Assembly (NCBI GenBank): GCA_046724665.1 | Contig: JBKOWZ010000304.1 | Location: forward strand, 1 to 5,813 | Reading direction: 5' to 3' | DNA from: Actinocrinis sp046724665 | GTDB lineage: Bacteria; Actinomycetota; Actinomycetes; Streptomycetales; Catenulisporaceae | DNA: 5,813 nt | Shown: positions 1 through 4,987 of the stretch, one piece after another | How the letters are laid out: each line of letters begins with the position of its first letter | Position numbering within the stretch: the stretch's first letter is position 1 | Notes under the pieces: generated by a model | Databases searched by the model: none | The model's input: only the letters and a program-made list of their open reading frames with translations | What the model was told of the DNA's origin: nothing | Translations under genes and position numbers: made by a program

Positions 1-1
1 C

Positions 2-856
2 ATCAACGACGGGCCGCAGCGCACGCTCACCGGCGTGCACGAGCTGACCGGCGAACTGCTCGCCGCGGCCGGCCGCGATCCGCGGGACCTGCGTGCGTTC
101 AGCATCGGCGTGCCAGGGCCCGTAGAAGCGGAGACGGGCACCGTCATCCGGCCGCCGATCATGCATGGCTGGGACGGCTACCGCATCCCGGACTTCTTCG
201 CCGACCGGTGTGACGCGACCGTGCTCGTGGACAACGACGTGAACATGATGGCGTTCGGCGAGTACAGCCACCGGCGCGAGGCGAAACACCTGCTGTACAT
301 CAAGGTGGGCACTGGGATCGGCTGCGGGATCATCTCGAACGGCGTGCTGCATCGCGGCGGGTCGGGGGCGGCCGGCGACATAGGCCACATCCCGCTGCAC
401 GGTCAAGAGGACGTGCTCTGCCACTGCGGGAACAGCGGCTGCGTGGAGGCGGTGGCGTCGGGCGCGGCCATCGCGAAGGCGCTGCGCGAGGCGGGCCTGC
501 CCGCGGCCGGCGGGCGCGACGTGGTGCGGCTGGTCTACGAGGGCAACCCGGCGGCCCGGCGCCGGGTGCGGCTGGCCGGGCAGCAGATCGGCGAGGTGCT
601 GGCCTCGCTGGTCAGCTTCTACAACCCGGACACGATCGTGCTCGGCGGCGTCATCGCGCAGCTGCACGAGGACCTGCTGGCCGACATCCGCGGCGTCATC
701 TATCGCAGGGCCCTGCCGCTGGCGACGCGCACCCTGGCCATCGAGACCTCGGCGCTCGGCGAGCGTGCCGGAGTGGAGGGCGCGGCGCGGATGGCCGCGC
801 GGCATCTGCTCTCCGCGGAGGGCATCGAGCGGCTGCTCACGAAGCAGGCGCGCTGA
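2..856 (+). CDS. ROK-family transcriptional regulator (sugar-responsive), 5' end missing
   Basis: The frame is open from base 2 to the TGA at 854-856 and gives 284 visible residues; the true start lies left of the window. Residue numbers here count from the in-frame GTG at 35, which is probably internal. Visible ROK signatures are GVPGPV (25-30), the DND motif with the catalytic-type Asp at 68, the glycine-rich VGTGIGCGII (91-100), GDIGH (114-118) and the zinc site made of His118 with Cys129, Cys131 and Cys136 in a CxCGxxGCxE motif, then VLGG near the end. The first phosphate loop of the ROK fold and any winged-helix DNA-binding domain would be upstream. The wording GVPGPVE, RPPIM, GWDGY and LVDNDVN matches actinobacterial ROK repressors better than ROK sugar kinases, so I call a regulator, but a kinase is not excluded. 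Such proteins bind a sugar or sugar phosphate and release an operator. The usual ExGH sugar-contact motif reads DxGH here. It converges with the propeller gene, a plausible target or pathway partner. Confidence 0.88.
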   Translation: MNDGPQRTLTGVHELTGELLAAAGRDPRDLRAFSIGVPGPVEAETGTVIRPPIMHGWDGYRIPDFFADRCDATVLVDNDVNMMAFGEYSHRREAKHLLYIKVGTGIGCGIISNGVLHRGGSGAAGDIGHIPLHGQEDVLCHCGNSGCVEAVASGAAIAKALREAGLPAAGGRDVVRLVYEGNPAARRRVRLAGQQIGEVLASLVSFYNPDTIVLGGVIAQLHEDLLADIRGVIYRRALPLATRTLAIETSALGERAGVEGAARMAARHLLSAEGIERLLTKQAR

Positions 857-871
857 CTGACGTCCGGCGAC

Positions 872-930
872 CAGGCCGCCGGTGCCTGGCGCAAGACAGC
901 ACCGGTGCCTCGGCGGCCTGCTGAGGCACC
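872..930. terminator. Overlapping hairpins between convergent genes, probable bidirectional terminator
   Basis: The gap between the two convergent stop codons holds two perfect inverted repeats that share bases. Hairpin A pairs CAGGCCGCC (872-880) with GGCGGCCTG (912-920), and its stem can continue with GGTGC (881-885) pairing GCACC (899-903). Hairpin B pairs GGTGCCTC (904-911) with GAGGCACC (923-930) around an 11-base loop that contains most of the 3' arm of A, so the two cannot fully form at once. There is no T-tract, which is common for actinobacterial terminators. Position between convergent genes supports termination in both directions; the function is inferred. Confidence 0.6.
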
Positions 931-932
931 AG

Positions 933-1844
933 TCAGTAGGTCCGGTACCAGATCAGCTGCCCGGCCTCGCCGCGTGCCGCGCCCTCGCTCGGCAGGAACA
1001 GGCTCACCGCGAGGGCGCGGCGGCCGTCCGGCGTGGTCAGGGCCGTGACATGCGGGTTGGCGAACGCGGTACTGCCCGCGTCGGTGCGGATCGCCGCCGG
1101 CTGCGCCTCCCCGGTGGCGTAGTCGTACACGTACGTGCGCCAGGACCCGAAGTCACCCTTGACGTGCTGCCCCTCGATCACCGCGAACGACTGGCCGAGG
1201 AAGGCGACCGCGTCGCGTCCGCCGATGTTGCCGCCGACTCCGTGGCGCAGCAGCGCGTCGTCGAGTTCGGGCCGGCCCGCGGCCGTCCAGCGCCGGAAGT
1301 CGGTCAGCGTCGCGGTCAGCTGGCGGTCGCGGTCGCAGCGCCACCAGTAGTGCCCGCCGATCGAGACGACCGAGTGGTCGATGTCGGGGTTCAGCAGCAC
1401 GGAGTGGATGTTCGGCGTCCCCTCGGCGCACTTCGACAACGAGCGCCGTGCGTCGAAGGAACGCAGCGGCGGCCCGGTGAACAGCGCCTGCCGGTCGCCG
1501 AAGTAGCGCAGCGCGATGTGGATGTCCGGATCCTGCTCCCAGGCCACCAGGTAGCCGCCGCCCGGCACCGCGGCGATGGTCGGCTGCGAGCTGCCCGGGC
1601 CGAAGTCACGCATGTGGTACCAGTTCAGCAGGTCGGCGGAGGCGGCCAGCGCGGCGTGGAAGCGTCCGTCGCCGAGCATGCTGTGGTACACGGCGAGGTA
1701 CGTGCCGCCGCCGGGCTCCTGGATGATCTTGGCGCAGTGCAGCTCCCGGCCGAGGTCGTCGGTGACCGCGTAGCGCCGCGCATCCGAGGCCGTGACCTCC
1801 TCGATGAGCGATCTGAGCAGCGCGCGTCCCGATTTCGACTCCAC
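933..1844 (-). CDS. Propeller-like protein resembling GH43/sialidase-fold glycoside hydrolases, no signal peptide
   Basis: This is a 303-residue protein starting at a GTG (1844-1842). The frame is closed by an in-frame TAG at 1874-1872 with no other start between, so no longer N-terminus and no signal peptide is possible. The body shows recurring beta-propeller blade wording: a short Asp/aromatic turn (SADLLNW at 69-75, TDFRRW at 181-186) and Gly-Gly-Tyr-Leu strand patterns (GGGTYLAVYHS at 45-55, GGGYLVAWEQDPD at 95-107). Candidate acidic active-site residues are Glu103, Asp105, Asp107 and Glu141 in EGTPN, which resembles the EGP motif around the acid Glu of GH43-type enzymes; these assignments are tentative. 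Cys37, Cys139 and Cys170 are present. Without export it would act in the cytosol, on an imported sugar or as a non-catalytic fold relative. It lies tail-to-tail with the ROK regulator and head-to-head with the F420 oxidoreductase. The reading frame is confidently real; the biochemical role is not identified. Confidence 0.75.
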   Translation of the reverse strand: MESKSGRALLRSLIEEVTASDARRYAVTDDLGRELHCAKIIQEPGGGTYLAVYHSMLGDGRFHAALAASADLLNWYHMRDFGPGSSQPTIAAVPGGGYLVAWEQDPDIHIALRYFGDRQALFTGPPLRSFDARRSLSKCAEGTPNIHSVLLNPDIDHSVVSIGGHYWWRCDRDRQLTATLTDFRRWTAAGRPELDDALLRHGVGGNIGGRDAVAFLGQSFAVIEGQHVKGDFGSWRTYVYDYATGEAQPAAIRTDAGSTAFANPHVTALTTPDGRRALAVSLFLPSEGAARGEAGQLIWYRTY

Positions 1845-1850
1845 GCGTCC

Positions 1851-1856
1851 ATCATC
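1851..1856 (-). promoter_or_regulatory. Candidate -10 element for a leaderless propeller-gene transcript
   Basis: On the minus strand GATGAT ends 6 bases before the GTG at 1844, occupying -12 to -7 if transcription starts at that G. It fits NAnnnT, with A and T at the two most conserved places. No convincing -35 is visible 17-18 bases upstream, and only a weak GGA lies before the start codon in place of a ribosome binding site. Confidence 0.4.
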
Positions 1857-1872
1857 TGCCGGACCGCTCTTC

Positions 1873-1878
1873 TATGCT
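1873..1878 (+). promoter_or_regulatory. Candidate -10 element TATGCT for a leaderless oxidoreductase transcript
   Basis: TATGCT matches the actinobacterial TAnnnT -10 consensus and ends 7 bases before the ATG at 1886, so transcription would start at or next to that ATG. There is no purine-rich ribosome binding site before either possible ATG (1874 or 1886). If the hexamer is the -10, it overlaps the ATG at 1874 and argues that 1886 is the real start. No good -35 is visible. Confidence 0.45.
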
Positions 1879-1885
1879 GATCAAG

Positions 1886-2362
1886 ATGAGACTCTCCGCG
1901 CAGCAGGCCCGTGCCCGCTTCGCCGACAGCCCGGTGGCGGTGCTCGGCACGGTAGACGCCACGACCGAGGCAAGCAGCACGGCGCACCTGGTGCCGGTCA
2001 CGTACGTCGTGTCCGGCGACCGGGTGTTCATCGCGATCGACGACAAGCCCAAGAGCGGCCGGGACCTGCGGCGGCTGCGGAACATCGCCGCGAACCCGCG
2101 GGTCTGCCTGCTCGCCCAGCACTACCAGGAGGACTGGTCCGGGCTGTGGTGGGCGCGGGCCGACGGCACCGCGCGGGTCATCGAGTCCGGCGACATGCCG
2201 TTCGGGGTGCTCGGCGGGCTGGTGGGCCGTTACGACTGGTATCGGGCGCATCCGCCGAGCGGGCCGGTGATCGAGGTGACCGTGCAGAAGTGGTCGGGCT
2301 GGGCCTTCGCCGAGTCGCCGCCCGCGCTCGACGCGCCGTCAGACCCGGACGAGGAGCAGTAG
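1886..2362 (+). CDS. PPOX-class F420-dependent oxidoreductase, Rv0121c-like split-barrel protein
   Basis: From the ATG at 1886 the protein has 158 residues and begins MRLSAQQARARFADSPVAVL, the usual opening of this small split-barrel (pyridoxamine-oxidase-like) family. An in-frame ATG at 1874 would add four residues but overlaps a likely -10 element. Family features follow in order: the first strands with AVLGTV, HLVPVTYVV, the DDKPKSGRDLRRLRNIAANPRV block that in this family helps hold the cofactor phosphate, then the Trp-rich segment EDWSGLWWARADGTARV and a C-terminal strand KWSGWAF. These match the actinobacterial group of F420-binding PPOX-class proteins (TIGR03668/Rv0121c type), soluble dimers that use deazaflavin F420 rather than FMN in reductions; the physiological substrate is unknown for most. 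The tail is acidic (DAPSDPDEEQ). The gene is divergent from the propeller gene and 66 bases upstream of nei2 on the same strand. Cofactor choice is inferred from family resemblance. Confidence 0.88.
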   Translation: MRLSAQQARARFADSPVAVLGTVDATTEASSTAHLVPVTYVVSGDRVFIAIDDKPKSGRDLRRLRNIAANPRVCLLAQHYQEDWSGLWWARADGTARVIESGDMPFGVLGGLVGRYDWYRAHPPSGPVIEVTVQKWSGWAFAESPPALDAPSDPDEEQ

Positions 2363-2416
2363 CCGCCGTAAGCATCCGGGTGGGGCGCCTCGGCGGCGAG
2401 CGGGCGTTCGGGCAGG

Positions 2417-2422
2417 CATCAT
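2417..2422 (+). promoter_or_regulatory. Candidate -10 element for a leaderless nei2 transcript
   Basis: CATCAT ends 6 bases before the GTG at 2429, placing it at -12 to -7 for a transcript beginning at the start codon. It fits NAnnnT but has C rather than T at its first base. No ribosome binding site precedes the GTG, and no clear -35 is seen. It would let nei2 be transcribed independently of the oxidoreductase gene upstream. Confidence 0.4.
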
Positions 2423-2428
2423 GGTCTC

Positions 2429-3232
2429 GTGCCCGAAGGCGACACGATCTGGCTTACCGCTCAGCGGCTGCGCACCGCGCTGGCCGGGAACGTGCTTACC
2501 CAGACGGACCTGCGGGTGCCGAAGCTGGCCACCGCCGACCTGTCCGGCCACCGGATCGAGCAGGTCGTGCCGCGCGGCAAGCACCTGCTCTTCCGGCTCG
2601 ACAACGGCCTGACGCTGCACTCCCACCTGCGGATGGACGGCGCCTGGCAGATCTACCGGCAGGGTGAGCGCTGGCGCGGCGGTCCAGCGCACCAGATCCG
2701 CGCGGTGCTGGCCACCGCCGAGCGCTCCGCCGTCGGCTACCGGCTGCCGGTGCTCGACCTGCTGCCCACCGCGCGCGAGGACGCGGTCGTCGGCCACCTC
2801 GGGCCGGATCTGCTCGGCGCGGACTGGGACGCGGACGAGGCGCTGCGGCGGCTGCTGGCCGCGCCACACCGGCCGATCGGCGAGGCCCTGCTCGACCAGC
2901 GCAATCTCGCGGGAATCGGCAACGTCTACAAGTCGGAGCTGTGCTTCCTGCGCGGGGTGACGCCGTGGACCGCCGCGTCCCAGGTCGCCGAGCCGGCGCG
3001 GCTGGTGAGCCTCGCGCACCGGCTGCTCGAGGCGAACAAGGGCCGCTACGGGCACATCACCACAGGCGACACTCGGCGCGGGCGCACGAACTGGGTCTAC
3101 GACCGCGCCCACCAGCCGTGCCTGCGCTGCGGAACGACGATCCGGATGGCCGAGCAGGGACCGCCCGGCGAGGGACGGGTCACCTACTGGTGCCCTGCCT
3201 GCCAGAGCGGCCCCGGCCCGGAGGGGCCATAG
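2429..3232 (+). CDS. nei2: Endonuclease VIII-type DNA glycosylase/AP lyase (Fpg/Nei family, Nei2 group)
   Basis: The protein has 267 residues and excises oxidised bases, chiefly pyrimidines in this family, and then nicks the strand by beta,delta-elimination in base excision repair. The start is fixed by chemistry: after Met removal Pro2 must be the N-terminal nucleophile, followed by Glu3 in MPEGDT, so the GTG at 2429 is certain. Other hallmarks are Lys51 in RGKHLLF (the catalytic-site beta-hairpin lysine), LRMDGAW (67-73) of the DNA-probing loop, the helix-two-turn-helix stretch LLDQRNLAGIGNVYKSE (154-170) with its conserved Asn165, and a zinc finger with Cys231, Cys234, Cys255 and Cys258, preceded by the usual Arg250. 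Wording such as AHLGPDLL-like VGHLGPDLLG, RPIGEALLDQR and YWCPACQ matches the actinobacterial Nei2 branch typified by Mycobacterium tuberculosis Rv3297. All key residues are intact and the length is normal. It follows the F420 oxidoreductase gene on the same strand and converges with the kinase gene. Confidence 0.95.
   Translation: MPEGDTIWLTAQRLRTALAGNVLTQTDLRVPKLATADLSGHRIEQVVPRGKHLLFRLDNGLTLHSHLRMDGAWQIYRQGERWRGGPAHQIRAVLATAERSAVGYRLPVLDLLPTAREDAVVGHLGPDLLGADWDADEALRRLLAAPHRPIGEALLDQRNLAGIGNVYKSELCFLRGVTPWTAASQVAEPARLVSLAHRLLEANKGRYGHITTGDTRRGRTNWVYDRAHQPCLRCGTTIRMAEQGPPGEGRVTYWCPACQSGPGPEGP
3209..3228. terminator. Weak hairpin at the nei2 end, possible convergent terminator
   Basis: GGCCCC (3209-3214) pairs with GGGGCC (3223-3228) around an 8-base loop within the last codons of nei2. 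Only 23 bases separate the two convergent stop codons, so a shared terminator must overlap coding sequence. The repeat also encodes a Gly/Pro tail, so it may be coincidental in DNA this GC-rich. Confidence 0.25.
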
Positions 3233-3255
3233 CGACGACGTGCCGGCCGAACAGG

Positions 3256-4746
3256 TCAGTCGCCGCCGCCGTTTCCGGGCAGTGCGTCCGAGAGGGTCTG
3301 CAACTCGCCGGTGAGCTGGTCGGCCGCGTCCTGCGAGATCGTGCCGTCGTCCACGCGATCGGAGATCCGCTGCTCCAGGTCGTCGATCTTGTGCCGTACG
3401 TCGCGCCACTTCTTCGAATTGTCGCCCGCACCTCCGTTGTTCTGCGCATCGGAGATCGCGTTCTCCAGGTCGCTGAGCGAATTCTGTAGGTCCCGGCCGG
3501 TGTTGGGGTCGATCGTGTCCTGCCCCTGCGCGATGAAGCCGTCGATCTGCGCGCGCATGCCTTCGACGTAGCCGATCGGGTCGTTCGATGGATCGGGCAG
3601 CGGCGCGGTCGAATCCGGCGTCGGAGTCGGCGACGACGAGGCCGTGGACGGCGTGGACATGACGGTTGAGGCTGCGGACGACGCGACCGGCGGCGGCGTG
3701 GCGCCCGACCCGCCCGACTTGGACAGCTCAAGGGCCAGCGCGGTGACGCCGGCCGCGACCGCCGCGACGACGAGTGCGCCGATCAGAAGCTTGGTTCGAG
3801 ACGGCAGACCCGATGCCCCGGTCGCGGCGGGGCGAGCTGCCGCGCGACCACCACCCGGCGGCGACGCTGGCTGCGTAGGCACGTCGAACGCGGGCATCAC
3901 CAGCGTCCGCTGCGGCGTCGGAGGCGCGGATGCCTGCGACAGGCGCGCGTACACCTCGGCCGCACTCGGACGCTGCGCCGCGTCCTTGGCCATGCACCGC
4001 ATATATACGTCCGCGACGATAGGGGAGAGGCCGCCCACGTTGAGCGGCGGCGCCGGTGCGTAAAGCTGCGCCTGAGCGACCTGAGTCACGTCCGGGCTCT
4101 CATACGGCGCATGGCCGGTCAGGCACCAGTACAGGACGCACCCGAGTGCGTACACGTCCGAGGCGGGGACAGCGCCGTGCCCGGTCAGCTGCTCCGGGGC
4201 CATGCAGGCGGGCGTCCCGATCGCCATGTTGCCGGTCAGGTTTGAGTCCGAGGCGGCCTGGGCGATGCCGAAGTCCAGCAGCTTCGCGCCGCTCGCGGTG
4301 AGCATCACGTTGCCCGGCTTGACGTCCCGATGCACGATGCCCGCGTCGTGTGCGGCTCGCAGCGCGTCCGCCAGTTGTGCGCACACCGTGACGGCCTCGG
4401 CGGCACGCAGCGGGCTGGCGCGCAGCCGGTCGGACAGTGCGGTACCGTGCAGCAACTCGGTCACCAGGACCGGCTGCGGCGTGCCGTCGGGCTGCCGCTG
4501 CTCGAGGTAGTCGAAGGCGATGGTGATCCGCGGATGCGCGAGCCTGGCCAGCGCCTTCGCCTCGCGCCGCAGCCGCTCCCGCTCGGTCGGGTCGGCCAGC
4601 GCGGACCCGTGCAGCAGCTTCAGCGCGACCGTCCGGTCGAGCGCCGTGTCGGCCGCCTCCCACACCGTCGCGCTGCTGCCCGAGCCGAGCGGCCGCAGCA
4701 GGCGGTAGCGGTCGGCGATCAGAGTTCCCGGTATCGCGGAGTCCAC
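3256..4746 (-). CDS. Membrane serine/threonine protein kinase with extracellular helical domain
   Basis: From the GTG at 4746 this is a 496-residue Hanks-type kinase. The frame continues upstream to 4905, but the kinase fold begins about residue 13 (RYRLLRPLG) and a strong -10 hexamer precedes the GTG. Kinase landmarks are the glycine loop GSGSSATV (21-28), ATP-anchoring Lys43, the helix-C Glu62, HRDVKPGN with catalytic Asp141 and Asn146, DFG at 158-160, APE at 183-185 and the late Arg259. All are intact, so it should be active; phosphorylatable Ser/Thr lie between DFG and APE. In GTPACMAPEQ, Cys181 sits where Tyr or another residue is usual. A Pro/Ala-rich linker (about 273-317) leads to one transmembrane helix (about 320-339), then a Ser/Thr/Pro stalk (about 340-390) and a cysteine-free, charged, four-helix-like outer domain (about 390-496). 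There are no PASTA repeats. The outer domain is presumably the sensor; its ligand is unknown. It converges on nei2 and diverges from the disordered-protein gene. Confidence 0.93.
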   Translation of the reverse strand: MDSAIPGTLIADRYRLLRPLGSGSSATVWEAADTALDRTVALKLLHGSALADPTERERLRREAKALARLAHPRITIAFDYLEQRQPDGTPQPVLVTELLHGTALSDRLRASPLRAAEAVTVCAQLADALRAAHDAGIVHRDVKPGNVMLTASGAKLLDFGIAQAASDSNLTGNMAIGTPACMAPEQLTGHGAVPASDVYALGCVLYWCLTGHAPYESPDVTQVAQAQLYAPAPPLNVGGLSPIVADVYMRCMAKDAAQRPSAAEVYARLSQASAPPTPQRTLVMPAFDVPTQPASPPGGGRAAARPAATGASGLPSRTKLLIGALVVAAVAAGVTALALELSKSGGSGATPPPVASSAASTVMSTPSTASSSPTPTPDSTAPLPDPSNDPIGYVEGMRAQIDGFIAQGQDTIDPNTGRDLQNSLSDLENAISDAQNNGGAGDNSKKWRDVRHKIDDLEQRISDRVDDGTISQDAADQLTGELQTLSDALPGNGGGD

Positions 4747-4752
4747 CCCGGG

Positions 4753-4758
4753 ATTATC
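4753..4758 (-). promoter_or_regulatory. Strong -10 element GATAAT for a leaderless kinase transcript
   Basis: On the minus strand GATAAT, five of six matches to TATAAT, ends exactly 6 bases before the GTG at 4746. That is the -12 to -7 position for a transcript starting at the start codon. No ribosome binding site lies between them (the spacer is CCCGGG), so a leaderless message is the simplest reading and it supports the short kinase start. The -35 region is not recognisable. Confidence 0.55.
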
Positions 4759-4859
4759 GCCTGTCCGGCCCGGCCCGCAGACGGCGGCTTGTCCGCCCGG
4801 TATGTCAACCCGATGCATGATCAGAGCGCGGACATCGACGGCGAACAGGCGCCGAACTG

Positions 4860-4889
4860 GTGACTGAACAGCCGGGCAAGCATTACAGT
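4860..4889 (+). promoter_or_regulatory. Candidate sigma-70-type promoter for the rightward gene
   Basis: GTGACT (4860-4865, close to TTGACN) is followed 18 bases later by TACAGT (4884-4889), which fits TAnnnT. It lies in a patch of about 4861-4925 that is less GC-rich than its surroundings. Transcription would begin near 4896 and leave a 5' untranslated region of about 90 bases ahead of the ATG at 4988. A small dyad, CAGT (4886-4889) and ACTG (4892-4895), overlaps the -10. No other promoter in the 241-base divergent region looks better. Confidence 0.35.
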
Positions 4890-4970
4890 CTACTGGCACA
4901 CGCATACAGGCAACTAGTCGGTTTCGATGTCGGTCCAGGCCGGGTCCGGCCGAAGTCGCCGGCTCGCGCG

Positions 4971-4977
4971 GGAAGGG
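4971..4977 (+). promoter_or_regulatory. Ribosome binding site for the Pro-rich protein
   Basis: GGAAGGG, complementary in part to the 16S rRNA tail, ends 10 bases before the ATG at 4988. It supports that start, which is also the only ATG or GTG in the immediate upstream part of this frame. It is the only recognisable Shine-Dalgarno-like site among the gene starts seen here. Confidence 0.55.
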
Positions 4978-4987
4978 AATCCGGCCG

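Noticed and set aside
882..1880. Long open frame on the plus strand opposite the propeller gene
   Set aside because: It is a high-GC mirror of the minus-strand gene, its protein is Arg/Val/Gly-rich without family features, and it would overrun the real gene completely.
2362..2397. Inverted repeat GCCGCCG / CGGCGGC after the oxidoreductase gene as a terminator
   Set aside because: Seven base pairs with a 22-base loop and no T-tract is too weak to call in DNA of this composition.
2339..3409. Long open frame on the minus strand across nei2
   Set aside because: It runs antisense to a gene with every Fpg/Nei catalytic residue in place and has no recognisable domain.
4803..4808. Perfect TTGACA on the minus strand upstream of the kinase gene
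   Set aside because: No -10-like hexamer lies 16-19 bases downstream (the expected place reads GCCGTC), and the good GATAAT is about 44 bases away, too far to form one promoter.
4747..4905. Extension of the kinase N-terminus to 4905 or to the ATG at 4818
   Set aside because: The added residues are not kinase-like, no ribosome binding site precedes either start, and the GATAAT hexamer sits ideally for the GTG at 4746.
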